Assembly: GCF_026239675.1 (NCBI RefSeq)
Contig: NZ_JAPIVQ010000007.1
Span: forward strand, 62,001-126,000
DNA: 64,000 bases
Direction of reading: 5' to 3'
Source of the DNA: Pedobacter sp. PLR
GTDB taxonomy: Bacteria > Bacteroidota > Bacteroidia > Sphingobacteriales > Sphingobacteriaceae
Shown here one piece after another: positions 40,543-50,208 of this stretch. The first letter of the stretch is position 1. Each line of letters begins with the position of its first letter. The notes beneath the pieces are model-generated. The model had not been told where the DNA came from, made no database searches, and was given only the letters and a program-made list of their open reading frames with translations. A program made the translations under genes and the position numbers.

Positions 40543-43422
40543 ATGAGCTTAGATATTCATTACAAAGAAGACTTTAAAGATCGTCACATTGCTCCTAACA
40601 CAGAGGATACCAATGCCATGTTAGATACCCTTGGTTTGGGTTCTGTTGACGAATTAATAGAACAAACGGTTCCACAATCGATCCGGTTAAAACAGCCATT
40701 AAACCTGCCAAAGGCGAAATCTGAAAAGGATTACCTAAGCAGCTTAAAGAAAACTGCTTCCTTAAACAAAGTATTTAAGTCTTATATCGGTCAGGGATAC
40801 TATGACACGACTACGCCAGGAGTGATCTTGCGTAACGTGATGGAAAATCCAGGATGGTATACGCAATATACACCTTACCAGGCAGAGATTGCACAAGGTC
40901 GTTTACAAGCCTTGTTAAATTTCCAGACTTTAGTAATTGACCTTACTGGAATGGAAATCGCAAATGCTTCTCTATTGGATGAAGGTACTGCTGCTGCTGA
41001 AGCGATGTTCATGCAATTCAGCTTGCGTAAAAACTCAAAAGCAACGAAATTTTTCGTTTCGGAGTTGATCTTCCCACAAACTATTGACATTTTAAAAACC
41101 CGTGCCAATCCTTTTGGAATTGAGTTAGTGATCGGTGATCACCAGACTGTTGCGCTTAACGAAGAATTCTTCGGTGCAATCATTCAATATCCAGCTGGTA
41201 ATGGTGAGGTTTTCGATTATACTGGTTTCGCTAAAACTGCACATGGTGTAAATGTAAAAGTTACTGTTATTGCAGATCTTTTAAGCTTAACACTATTAAC
41301 GCCTCCGGGCGAATGGGGTGCTGATGTTGTAGTAGGTACTACCCAACGTTTCGGTGTACCAATGGGCTTTGGTGGTCCACACGCTGCTTATTTCGCAACT
41401 AAAGATGAGTACAAACGCTCTATTCCGGGACGTATCATCGGGGTAACGATCGACAGCAACAATAACTATGCTTTACGTATGGCTTTGCAGACCAGGGAAC
41501 AACATATCCGTAGAGATAAAGCGACTTCTAACATCTGTACTGCACAGGCATTATTAGCAATCATGGCTAGTTTCTACGCAGTTTATCACGGTCCAAAAGG
41601 ATTGAAACTGATCGCAGAACGGACGCATGGATTGACGGTAACTTTAGCTGAATCATTAGAAAAAGCTGGTTATACGCAATTGAATAAATCTTACTTTGAT
41701 ACCATCCAGTTAGACCTTGGTAACCTTGTTGATTCTATCCACAGAGAATGTATCGACAATGAGATCAACTTAAACTACAACGGTAGCGTAGTGACTATCG
41801 CTTTAGATGAGACTACAGACCTTGAGGATGTGAAATTATTGGTTAAGATCTTCGCTAAAGTAAAAGGTATCGCTGCTGATAGCGTTGAAATGTCTGATGA
41901 AAATCCAGCAACGGTTATTCCAGCAGCATTACAACGTACTTCGGCTTATTTAGCGCACCCGCTATTTAATTCACACCACTCAGAGCATGAGATGTTACGT
42001 TACATCAAATCTCTGGAAGCAAAAGATCTTTCTCTTTGTCACTCTATGATTGCTTTAGGTTCATGTACAATGAAACTGAATGCAACTACTGAAATGATTC
42101 CGGTTACCTGGCCAGAATTCGGTAGAATCCACCCTTTTGCTCCGGCAGATCAGGTAGCGGGTTACTATACTGTATTCAATGAGCTTGATAGATGGTTAAG
42201 TGAAATCACTGGATTTGCAGCAATGAGCTTACAGCCAAACTCTGGCGCTCAGGGTGAATATGCAGGTCTAATGGTGATCAGAGCTTACCATCAGGATCGT
42301 GGTGATCATCACCGTAACGTTGCTTTAATTCCTTCTTCGGCGCATGGAACCAACCCTGCATCTGCAGCAATGGCCGGCATGAAAATCATCATCGTTAAAT
42401 CTCTGGAAAACGGAAATATTGACGTTGCCGACTTAAAAGCAAAAGCAGAAGAGAACAAAGAAAACCTTTCTTGCTTAATGGTAACTTACCCATCTACACA
42501 TGGTGTATTTGAGGAAAGTATCATCGACATCTGTAACATCATCCATGAAAATGGCGGACAAGTTTACATGGATGGCGCAAACATGAATGCTCAGGTAGGA
42601 TTAACCAGCCCGGGTAATATCGGTGCTGACGTTTGTCACCTTAACTTACATAAAACTTTCTGTATCCCTCACGGTGGTGGTGGTCCTGGTATGGGTCCGA
42701 TCGGTGTTGCTAAACACCTTGTTCCTTACCTTCCTGCTCACGCTGTAGTAGATATCAACAAAGAAAAATCTATCCCTGCTGTATCTTCAGCACCATGGGG
42801 TTCTGCTTCAATCTTAATAATCTCTCATGCGTATATCGCAATGATGGGTGGCGACGGATTAATGAATGCAACGAAAAATGCAATTCTTAACGCCAACTAT
42901 ATGAAAGCGCGCTTAGAAAAACATTACCCGGTATTGTACTCTGGTGCAAACGGTCGTTGTGCACATGAAATGATCCTGGATTGCAGAGGTTTCAAAAACT
43001 TCGGCATTGAGGTGGTTGACATCGCAAAACGTTTAATGGACTATGGTTTCCACGCTCCAACAGTATCTTTCCCGGTAGCCGGAACGCTAATGGTTGAGCC
43101 TACTGAAAGTGAGCCGAAACATGAGTTAGACAGATTCTGTGATGCTTTAATTGCCATCAGAAAAGAAGTAACTGCAGTAGAAAATGGTGAATCAGATAAA
43201 ACTGACAACCCATTGAAAAATGCACCACACACAGCTACCATTGTAACTGCTGACGAATGGAACCATGGTTACAGCAGACAAACTGCTGCTTTCCCTCTTC
43301 CTTATGTTGCTGCTTTCAAATTCTGGCCTTCAGTAGGTAGAGTGAACGATTCCTTTGGCGATAGATCATTGGTATGTGCTTGCCCTCCAATTGAAAGCTA
43401 CATGGAAGAAGAAACTGTTTAA
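40543..43422 (+). CDS. gcvP: Glycine dehydrogenase (decarboxylating), P protein of the glycine cleavage system
   Basis: PLP enzyme that decarboxylates glycine and passes the aminomethyl group to the H protein. At 959 residues it is the fused single-chain form, with both homologous halves: first half with YTPYQAEIAQGRLQAL, second half with the PLP lysine in HLNLHKTFCIPHGGGGPGMGP and SSAHGTNPASA. The ATG at 40543 (MSLDIHYKEDF) is preferred over an in-frame start 15 codons earlier. Other gcv genes are not adjacent. Confidence 0.97.
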   Translation: MSLDIHYKEDFKDRHIAPNTEDTNAMLDTLGLGSVDELIEQTVPQSIRLKQPLNLPKAKSEKDYLSSLKKTASLNKVFKSYIGQGYYDTTTPGVILRNVMENPGWYTQYTPYQAEIAQGRLQALLNFQTLVIDLTGMEIANASLLDEGTAAAEAMFMQFSLRKNSKATKFFVSELIFPQTIDILKTRANPFGIELVIGDHQTVALNEEFFGAIIQYPAGNGEVFDYTGFAKTAHGVNVKVTVIADLLSLTLLTPPGEWGADVVVGTTQRFGVPMGFGGPHAAYFATKDEYKRSIPGRIIGVTIDSNNNYALRMALQTREQHIRRDKATSNICTAQALLAIMASFYAVYHGPKGLKLIAERTHGLTVTLAESLEKAGYTQLNKSYFDTIQLDLGNLVDSIHRECIDNEINLNYNGSVVTIALDETTDLEDVKLLVKIFAKVKGIAADSVEMSDENPATVIPAALQRTSAYLAHPLFNSHHSEHEMLRYIKSLEAKDLSLCHSMIALGSCTMKLNATTEMIPVTWPEFGRIHPFAPADQVAGYYTVFNELDRWLSEITGFAAMSLQPNSGAQGEYAGLMVIRAYHQDRGDHHRNVALIPSSAHGTNPASAAMAGMKIIIVKSLENGNIDVADLKAKAEENKENLSCLMVTYPSTHGVFEESIIDICNIIHENGGQVYMDGANMNAQVGLTSPGNIGADVCHLNLHKTFCIPHGGGGPGMGPIGVAKHLVPYLPAHAVVDINKEKSIPAVSSAPWGSASILIISHAYIAMMGGDGLMNATKNAILNANYMKARLEKHYPVLYSGANGRCAHEMILDCRGFKNFGIEVVDIAKRLMDYGFHAPTVSFPVAGTLMVEPTESEPKHELDRFCDALIAIRKEVTAVENGESDKTDNPLKNAPHTATIVTADEWNHGYSRQTAAFPLPYVAAFKFWPSVGRVNDSFGDRSLVCACPPIESYMEEETV

Positions 43423-43435
43423 AAATTTACCGGAT

Positions 43436-43487
43436 GGTTAAACCTTTTAATACATTTACGTCTTAGATGTATTAAAAGGTCTTAACC
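43436..43487. other. Strong hairpin without T run between gcvP and the YceI gene
   Basis: A 13-bp perfect inner stem (43443-43455 / 43467-43479) extended by an outer 6-bp GGTTAA / TTAACC (43436-43441 / 43482-43487). It may end gcvP transcription or act as an RNA element or operator for the next gene. Confidence 0.6.
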
Positions 43488-43516
43488 GACCGATAACTAA
43501 ATCATTAAACAAGGAT

Positions 43517-44107
43517 ATGAAACTAAAATTAACCTCATTAGCACTACTTTTAGTAGTGATGACCACATCTGCATTTATTGCACCGGTTTTTAAAGCAGAC
43601 ACCTATAAAGTGGACGCTTCCAAATCTACCATCACCTGGATAGGTAAAAAATTTACTGGCAGTCATAATGGCACCATTAATTTACAATCCGGCGCTTTAT
43701 CTTTCAATGGAAAGAAATTAGCTGGTGGTAATTTTGTGATGGACATGAACAGCCTTAAAGATGCTGACAATAGTGCCAACCTTGAAAAACACCTGAAATC
43801 AGAAGATTTCTTTGGTACCGAAAAATTTCCAACTTCTACTTTTGCAATTAAGAGTGTATCTGGAAATGGCCCAACAGTAACTGTAACAGGCGACTTGACG
43901 ATCAAAGGCATTACAAAACCTATCAGTTTCCCAGCTACTTTAGCATGGAATGCAGACGGTTCAGTAAGTGCTACTGCCGACAAGGTTATCGTCGACAGAA
44001 CTAAGTATGACATCAACTTTAAGTCAAAATCTATTTTCCCTGAAATCGGAAACAAGATGATCAATGATGAGTTTGAGCTTTCTGTTAAACTGGTAGCAAA
44101 AAAATAA
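43517..44107 (+). CDS. YceI family periplasmic protein
   Basis: A 196-residue lipocalin-like beta-barrel protein with a signal peptide (about residues 1-25) and YceI hallmarks: YKVDASKSTITWIGKKFTGSHNG, LEKHLKSEDFFGTEKFPTSTF and TGDLTIKGITKPISFP. Members bind isoprenoids such as polyprenyl chains. Single gene with its own terminator. Confidence 0.93.
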   Translation: MKLKLTSLALLLVVMTTSAFIAPVFKADTYKVDASKSTITWIGKKFTGSHNGTINLQSGALSFNGKKLAGGNFVMDMNSLKDADNSANLEKHLKSEDFFGTEKFPTSTFAIKSVSGNGPTVTVTGDLTIKGITKPISFPATLAWNADGSVSATADKVIVDRTKYDINFKSKSIFPEIGNKMINDEFELSVKLVAKK

Positions 44108-44121
44108 TTCGTTTTATTTCA

Positions 44122-44161
44122 TAAAAAAAAAGGCCATTATCGTATAGTGGCCTTTTTTTTG
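44122..44161. terminator. Terminator after the YceI gene
   Basis: AAAGGCCATTA and TAGTGGCCTTT form a stem around TCGTA, flanked by A and T runs. Confidence 0.88.
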
Positions 44162-44250
44162 TAACTTAACGGATACGGCTTCTACCATAGCTACATATTT
44201 CATAACTTTATATATTACACAACAATTTTCACAGTTACCCTTTGAAATTT

Positions 44251-44667
44251 ATGATGACCTCAAAAATTAAGCTACTTGTTATTGATGATGATGACATTAA
44301 TATCTTCATTATAAAAAAAATAGTAGAAAAAACGGGGTACAATGTAGAAATGGTGGCCAAAACAAACGGACAAATGGCGGTTGATTATATCACCATGACG
44401 CTCTCTTTGCAGGAAAGCCTACCTCAGCTCATCCTGATCGACATCAATATGCCTGTCCTCAATGGATGGGAATTCCTGGATGCCTACGGACAGCTAAATA
44501 TCGACAAGAAAATAGACATGTATATGCTCTCCTCTTCCGTATATGAGAATGATATAGAAAAGGCAAAAACCTATCAGACCGTGAAAGGGTTTATCTCTAA
44601 ACCGCTTTCCATTGAACGCCTGTCAGAGTTATTTAAAATAGTAGAACAGCAGTCTAGTGAATCCTAA
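44251..44667 (+). CDS. Single-domain response regulator (CheY-like)
   Basis: A 138-residue receiver domain without output domain. Acidic pocket IDDDD (about residues 11-15), phospho-acceptor Asp in LILIDINMP, switch residues in MLSSS, and the conserved Lys in GFISKPLS. It probably works as a shuttle or in a phosphorelay with an unlinked kinase. I start at the ATG at 44251; a TTG three codons upstream is also in frame. Its end overlaps the convergent MBL-fold gene by 14 bp. Confidence 0.92.
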   Translation: MMTSKIKLLVIDDDDINIFIIKKIVEKTGYNVEMVAKTNGQMAVDYITMTLSLQESLPQLILIDINMPVLNGWEFLDAYGQLNIDKKIDMYMLSSSVYENDIEKAKTYQTVKGFISKPLSIERLSELFKIVEQQSSES

Positions 44668-45418
44668 ACTGCCCATCTGTTAAAGTTACAAAACCTGTAG
44701 CCCTGGACTTGCCATGATAAAATAAGCAATTCCAGTTTTCTGCCGCAGCTTTTTCACCGAAAACTTCCCTGAGTTCCATTGCTTTTCTGCCGTCAAAGTC
44801 ATATTTAGCAATGAACTTTCTCAGCAACTCTTCCGGCTCAGGCAATACATCACCACCGAAAAACACTTTATCCGTCCCGTCATCCAGTAAAAATGTTTGA
44901 TGAAATGGCGTATGTGCGCCGGTAAGTTCATAGCTGATTTCTGAAGTTAAATGTCCTGACCCTTCAATAAACACCAGTTGTGCATTGCGTTGCAGGAATT
45001 CGAAAATCTCTGTGCGGTAAGACGACGAACTATTGGTAAAAGCATTCTCCCATTCTCCTCGCTGAATCACATAAACAGCATCCGGAAAACTCAGCTCGAT
45101 CTTGTCGCCAACGTGATGAATCATCCCGCCGGAATGGTCAAAATGCAAATGAGACATCAGCACCATTGTGACATCTTCCGGATTAAACCCCGCCTTTTTT
45201 ATGTTCTCATGAAGGATCAACTGCCCTTCTTCATTGCTATAGCCCAATCCTGTATCCATCAAAATCAACTGATCTTCCATTTTTACTAAAAATGGCTGTA
45301 CATTGATAAACAAAGATGCCGGACGGTCTTTTGGCTGATCTACAGCAGGATTAAATGGCAGAAACTTTTTAGTGGCATCAACAGAATAGGTCCCTTCGAA
45401 CAAAGTGAAAACTTGCAA
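44654..45418 (-). CDS. MBL-fold metallo-hydrolase
   Basis: A 254-residue metallo-beta-lactamase-fold hydrolase. The metal motif HxHxDH is H90-L-H92-F-D94-H95, with further ligands in TGAHTPFHQ and GGDVLP. The overall pattern is closest to AHL lactonase-like or quorum-quenching-type MBL proteins, but the substrate is not determined. It converges on and overlaps the response regulator gene. Confidence 0.88.
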   Translation of the reverse strand: MQVFTLFEGTYSVDATKKFLPFNPAVDQPKDRPASLFINVQPFLVKMEDQLILMDTGLGYSNEEGQLILHENIKKAGFNPEDVTMVLMSHLHFDHSGGMIHHVGDKIELSFPDAVYVIQRGEWENAFTNSSSSYRTEIFEFLQRNAQLVFIEGSGHLTSEISYELTGAHTPFHQTFLLDDGTDKVFFGGDVLPEPEELLRKFIAKYDFDGRKAMELREVFGEKAAAENWNCLFYHGKSRATGFVTLTDGQFRIH

Positions 45419-45594
45419 TGGCGTAGTTATTTTAAGAAGAAATAATTAAATGATATATTTACGAATCATTGCAAAGATAGGGAACCTGGCCGAAATCCGG
45501 TTCATACCAGCGTCAAAACCGTTCAACGGGGAAGAGCAATTCGGAAATGTTCGCTGCAAATAATCGATAATTCGAAAAAAGACAAGAGATACTA

Positions 45595-47295
45595 ATGGAA
45601 AAAATATGGGTGCAGGCAGTAAATGAGGATTTTGAAACCATAGGCTCGCTTGCACAACAATTAAATATAGATCAGAGTTTAGCAGAGGTTTTAGTACAAA
45701 GAGGCATTGCTTCTTTTGACGAAGCCAAAGATTATTTCCGGCCGGATATGGCCAAATTGCATGATCCTTTCCTGATGAAAGACATGGATAAGGCAATTCT
45801 CAGAATTGACCTCGCCCTGAGTAAAAAGGAGAAAATCATGGTTTACGGCGATTATGATGTGGATGGCACCACTTCTGTAGCCCTGACTTACAGTTTCTTT
45901 AGCCAGTTTACTGAAACTATAGAATATTATATCCCCGACCGCCATAAAGAAGGGTATGGAATCTCTACGCAAGGTATCGATTATGCGAAACAGCAAGGGA
46001 TTACCCTGATCATCGCCCTGGATTGTGGGATTAAATCCGTAGATAAAGTGGCTTATGCCAATAGTTTAGGTGTAGATTTTATCATTTGCGACCATCATCT
46101 TCCTGGTGATGAATTACCGGCAGCAGCAGCTGTTCTGGACCCAAAACGTCTGGATTGCAGCTACCCGTTTAAAGAACTTGCCGGTTGTGGCATTGGCTTT
46201 AAACTTGCCCAGGCTTACAGCATCGAACATCAGCTACCCGCAGCAGGATATGAAAAATATCTGGATCTCGTAATGGTGAGCATTGGCGCAGACATTGTTC
46301 CAATTGAAGATGAAAACCGGATACTGGCCTATCATGGGCTGATTAAGCTAAACACCAACCCTTCAAAGGGGCTGGCTGCCCTCATGAAAATCTCCGGAAA
46401 AAACAAAGACTATACGCTAACCGATGTAGTATTTTCGCTGGCACCAAGAATCAATGCTGCCGGAAGAATGGACCATGCCAACCAGGCTGTAAAAATGTTG
46501 CTTTGTACGGAAGATGAGCTCGCACTGGAACAAAGTGAATTCATTAACCTGCAAAATACAGATCGCAAAACTACAGACCATACCATCACTGCCGAGGCGC
46601 TCGCACTGATCGCCGACTGTGATATTTTAATCAACAAAAAGACAACCGTTGTTTACCATGAAAGCTGGAATAAAGGGGTAATTGGAATTGTCGCTTCCCG
46701 CTTAACAGAAAAATATTTCCGCCCAACCATCGTTCTTACCTTATCTAATGGTTTACTCACCGGATCAGCAAGATCGGTACCGGGCTTTGACCTTTATGAA
46801 GCACTACTGGGATGTCAGGATTTAATGGTTCAATTTGGTGGCCATAAGTTTGCGGCAGGATTAACCATGAAGCCGGAAAATATTGACGCTTTTGCCGATA
46901 GATTTGAACAGATTGTCTCTTCTACCATTACTGAGGATATGTTATGCCCGAAAATCAAGATTGATACCGAACTTCAATTCTCACAGATTGATGGCAAATT
47001 TCAACGGATTATTTCGCAGATGGCCCCTTTCGGACCACATAACGCTGCCCCTGTTTTTGTAAGCCATGGACTAAGTCTGGCGGGAAAGCCAAACGTTGTT
47101 GCGACAAAACATTTAAAATTGAACATAAAACAACAAAATTCAGTTATTTTTGAAAGCATTGGATTTGGGTTAGCAGAATATGAAGCCCTTTTGCAGCCGA
47201 ATACACCTTTCTCCATTTGTTATACCATTGAGGAAAACATCTGGAGAGACCAGAGACGTTTGCAGTTAAACATCAAAGGAATAAAAATTAATTAG
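45595..47295 (+). CDS. recJ: Single-stranded-DNA-specific exonuclease
   Basis: 5'-3' ssDNA exonuclease for recombination and mismatch repair. The 566-residue protein has the DHH-family motifs VYGDYDVDGTTS, the DHH in FIICDHHLPGDELPAA, and the DHHA1 domain with GVIGIVASRLTEK and FGGHKFAAGLTM, followed by an OB-like C terminus. It begins a rightward run with lptB 40 bp downstream. Confidence 0.96.
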   Translation: MEKIWVQAVNEDFETIGSLAQQLNIDQSLAEVLVQRGIASFDEAKDYFRPDMAKLHDPFLMKDMDKAILRIDLALSKKEKIMVYGDYDVDGTTSVALTYSFFSQFTETIEYYIPDRHKEGYGISTQGIDYAKQQGITLIIALDCGIKSVDKVAYANSLGVDFIICDHHLPGDELPAAAAVLDPKRLDCSYPFKELAGCGIGFKLAQAYSIEHQLPAAGYEKYLDLVMVSIGADIVPIEDENRILAYHGLIKLNTNPSKGLAALMKISGKNKDYTLTDVVFSLAPRINAAGRMDHANQAVKMLLCTEDELALEQSEFINLQNTDRKTTDHTITAEALALIADCDILINKKTTVVYHESWNKGVIGIVASRLTEKYFRPTIVLTLSNGLLTGSARSVPGFDLYEALLGCQDLMVQFGGHKFAAGLTMKPENIDAFADRFEQIVSSTITEDMLCPKIKIDTELQFSQIDGKFQRIISQMAPFGPHNAAPVFVSHGLSLAGKPNVVATKHLKLNIKQQNSVIFESIGFGLAEYEALLQPNTPFSICYTIEENIWRDQRRLQLNIKGIKIN

Positions 47296-47335
47296 CGATC
47301 ATTCGTACCATACAAACATTGAGATTAAGATATAA

Positions 47336-48070
47336 ATGATATTAAGAGCTGAGAATCTAATCAAAAAGTACAAACAGAGAACCGTTGTAAATGACGTTTC
47401 ATTTTCTGTTAGCCAGGGAGAAATTGTCGGTTTACTTGGGCCTAACGGTGCGGGAAAAACCACCTCATTCTATATGATTGTGGGTTTGATCAAACCTAAT
47501 GAAGGCACTATTTTTTTAGATGACGAAGACATTACTTCTGATGCCATGTACAAAAGGGCGCAGAAAGGAATTGGTTATCTGGCTCAGGAAGCTTCTGTAT
47601 TCAGAAAATTGTCTGTTGAAGATAACATTATGGCCATCCTGGAGATGACTAAAATGGGCAAAGAAGAGCGCCATGAAAAGCTGGATGAACTCATCAATGA
47701 ATTCAGCTTACATAAAGTGCGTAAAAACCGTGGCGATTTACTTTCCGGTGGAGAGCGTCGGAGAACGGAAATCGCAAGGGCACTGGCCGCAAGCCCTAAC
47801 TTTATCTTACTCGATGAGCCTTTTGCAGGGGTCGATCCCATTGCTGTAGAGGAGATTCAAGGTATCGTTCATAAATTAAAAGAGAAAAATATAGGTATCT
47901 TAATTACCGACCATAACGTGCAGGAAACACTTTCCATCACCGACAGGGCCTATTTACTATTTGAAGGTAAAATATTAGAATCCGGAACACCAGAAGTACT
48001 GGCTGCCAATGAGATGGTAAGACGCGTATATCTGGGCTCAAACTTCGTGCTCCGTACTAAAAAATTATAA
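47336..48070 (+). CDS. lptB: LPS export ABC transporter ATP-binding protein
   Basis: Cytoplasmic ATPase of the Lpt machine that moves lipopolysaccharide from the inner membrane to the cell surface. The 244-residue protein has Walker A GPNGAGKTT (35-43), the LptB-type LSGGERRRTEIARAL signature, Walker B FILLDEPFAGVDP and the switch His in ILITDHNVQE. A GH3-like gene follows after 18 bp. Confidence 0.95.
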   Translation: MILRAENLIKKYKQRTVVNDVSFSVSQGEIVGLLGPNGAGKTTSFYMIVGLIKPNEGTIFLDDEDITSDAMYKRAQKGIGYLAQEASVFRKLSVEDNIMAILEMTKMGKEERHEKLDELINEFSLHKVRKNRGDLLSGGERRRTEIARALAASPNFILLDEPFAGVDPIAVEEIQGIVHKLKEKNIGILITDHNVQETLSITDRAYLLFEGKILESGTPEVLAANEMVRRVYLGSNFVLRTKKL

Positions 48071-48088
48071 CCCTTATTACCCCCACAC

Positions 48089-49603
48089 ATGGCTATAGTA
48101 AATTCGATTTTTACCTGGTATATGAAAAAGCGCGTCCATCAGATTGAGCTTTTCATGAAATATCCACATGATGTACAGGAGGAATGGTTTCAAAAACTGA
48201 TTTCCAGTGCTGCTGATACAGAATGGGGAACAAAATATGAATACCGGTCTATAATCTCTCCAAGACAGTTTAAACAACGGGTGCCGATTCAAAATTACGA
48301 TACCCTGAAACCATATATTGAAAGGATGCTCAAAGGCGAGCAAAATATCCTTTGGCCTACAGAAATTAAGTGGTTTGCCAAGTCTTCCGGCACCACCAGC
48401 GACCGGAGTAAATTCATTCCGGTATCCGAAGAATCCTTACAGGAATGCCATTTTAAAGGTGGAAAAGACTTACTATCCATCTTTTGTAACAACCGCCCGG
48501 ACAACCAGATCTTAACAGGAAAAGGATTGGTATTGGGTGGCAGTCATCAGATCAACCAGCTCAATGAAGATTCTTTTTATGGAGATTTATCTGCGGTACT
48601 GATTAAAAACCTGCCTATGTGGGCAGAATATTACCGGACGCCAAACATCTCTATTGCCCTGATGGATAACTATGAGGAGAAAATGGAAAAGATGGCAGAG
48701 GCAACCATCAAAGAAAATGTAACCAATATCGCCGGTGTTCCTACCTGGACGCTCGTTCTGGCGAAAAAAGTGCTGGAAATTACCGGCAAGAAAAACCTGC
48801 TGGAAGTATGGCCAAACCTGGAACTTTATATCCATGGCGCCGTTAACTTTAAACCTTACCGTGAGCAATTCAAAGAACTGATCCCTTGTAACCAGATGTA
48901 CTATCTGGAAACTTATAATGCTTCGGAAGGCTTTTTTGGAATTCAGGACGAGGTAAATTCTGATGAACTCCTGTTGATGCTGGATTATGGTATTTACTAT
49001 GAGTTCCTGCCGATTGAACTGCTGGATTCAGAAAATCCCGATACCTTATCCCTGGATCAGGTTCAGCTCAATAAAAACTATGCTATCATCATTTCCACCA
49101 ATGGCGGCCTTTGGCGCTACATGATTGGTGATACCGTACAATTTACCAGCTTATCCCCTTACCGCATTAAAATTACCGGTCGTACCAAACATTTCATCAA
49201 TGCTTTTGGCGAAGAGGTAATCATCGACAATGCAGAACAAGCCATTTGCAGAGCCTGTACCGAAACCGGTGCCGTCTTCAAGGATTATACCGCCTGCCCT
49301 ATTTATTTCAAGGGAGAAGAGGTCGGAGGCCATGAATGGATCATAGAATTTGATCAGCAGCCCAATGATTTTGAAAAGTTTATCGATATTTTGGATAACA
49401 CACTGCGGGAAGTGAATTCAGACTATGACGCCAAGCGTTTTAAAGACATGGCTTTACGCAGACCGAAGGTTCACAATGCGCCTTACAATACCTTTTACAA
49501 CTGGTTAAAATCTAAAGGGAAATTAGGTGGACAGCATAAAGTTCCCCGATTGGCAAATGAGCGTACTTATGTGGAAGAAATTTTACCAATGATGATTAAA
49601 TAA
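48089..49603 (+). CDS. GH3-like acyl-adenylate/amidosynthetase family protein
   Basis: A 504-residue member of the GH3 (auxin-responsive promoter) family, an ANL-type adenylating fold: FAKSSGTTSDRSKFIPVS phosphate loop, LETYNASEGFFGIQ, and the ITGRTKHFINAFGEEVIID hinge. Plant members join amino acids to acyl groups; the bacterial substrate is unknown. It is in the recJ-lptB run. Confidence 0.9.
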   Translation: MAIVNSIFTWYMKKRVHQIELFMKYPHDVQEEWFQKLISSAADTEWGTKYEYRSIISPRQFKQRVPIQNYDTLKPYIERMLKGEQNILWPTEIKWFAKSSGTTSDRSKFIPVSEESLQECHFKGGKDLLSIFCNNRPDNQILTGKGLVLGGSHQINQLNEDSFYGDLSAVLIKNLPMWAEYYRTPNISIALMDNYEEKMEKMAEATIKENVTNIAGVPTWTLVLAKKVLEITGKKNLLEVWPNLELYIHGAVNFKPYREQFKELIPCNQMYYLETYNASEGFFGIQDEVNSDELLLMLDYGIYYEFLPIELLDSENPDTLSLDQVQLNKNYAIIISTNGGLWRYMIGDTVQFTSLSPYRIKITGRTKHFINAFGEEVIIDNAEQAICRACTETGAVFKDYTACPIYFKGEEVGGHEWIIEFDQQPNDFEKFIDILDNTLREVNSDYDAKRFKDMALRRPKVHNAPYNTFYNWLKSKGKLGGQHKVPRLANERTYVEEILPMMIK

Positions 49604-49675
49604 AGTTTTTTGGTTGGACTTATTGGAAATTAGCTTTTATTTTATTAAATTTAATTAGCTAATTATTAATGCGTT

Positions 49676-50104
49676 ATGAAAACCGTAAAACAATTACTCA
49701 ACACTAAATCATCTGAAATTTTCTCTGTCTCCGCCGATGTATCGGTGTTAAACGGACTTCAGGTAATGATGGAAAAAAACATCAGCGCGTTGCTCATTAT
49801 GGAGGATCGAAAACTATTAGGGATTTTTACGGAAAGGGATTATGCGCGAAAGATCATTCTTCAGGGGAAGACCTCTGTAGACACCCCGATGAGTGAAGTC
49901 ATGACCGCTAAGCCCATTACAGTAACCCCGGGAGATAGTCTGGACCATTGTATGCAAACCATGACCAACAGGCATATCCGCCATTTACCGGTGATTCAGG
50001 ATCAGGAATTGATTGGTATGGTTTCTATTGGTGATGTGGTGAAATTTATCATTGAAGATCAAAAACAAACCATTTCTCAACTGGAAAATTACATCAGCAG
50101 CTAA
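49676..50104 (+). CDS. CBS domain-pair protein
   Basis: A 142-residue protein made of two CBS domains (about 8-65 and 72-130; LLIMEDRKLLGIFTERDYARKIIL and MTNRHIRHLPVIQDQELIGMVSIGDVVKFII). Such stand-alone pairs bind adenine nucleotides. No effector domain. A strong terminator follows. Confidence 0.92.
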   Translation: MKTVKQLLNTKSSEIFSVSADVSVLNGLQVMMEKNISALLIMEDRKLLGIFTERDYARKIILQGKTSVDTPMSEVMTAKPITVTPGDSLDHCMQTMTNRHIRHLPVIQDQELIGMVSIGDVVKFIIEDQKQTISQLENYISS

Positions 50105-50150
50105 GAGAACTTCTTTTAAGGCTGAAGGAAACAAGATACATTTTATAACA

Positions 50151-50190
50151 AAGAAGCCGGTTCTGTTTACACAGAACCGGCTTCTTTTTG
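50151..50190. terminator. Bidirectional terminator between the CBS and M13 peptidase genes
   Basis: A perfect 15-bp stem AAGAAGCCGGTTCTG / CAGAACCGGCTTCTT with a 6-nt loop, followed by T; A-rich on the opposite side. Confidence 0.92.
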
Positions 50191-50208
50191 GGATATTTCT
50201 AGTTTAGA

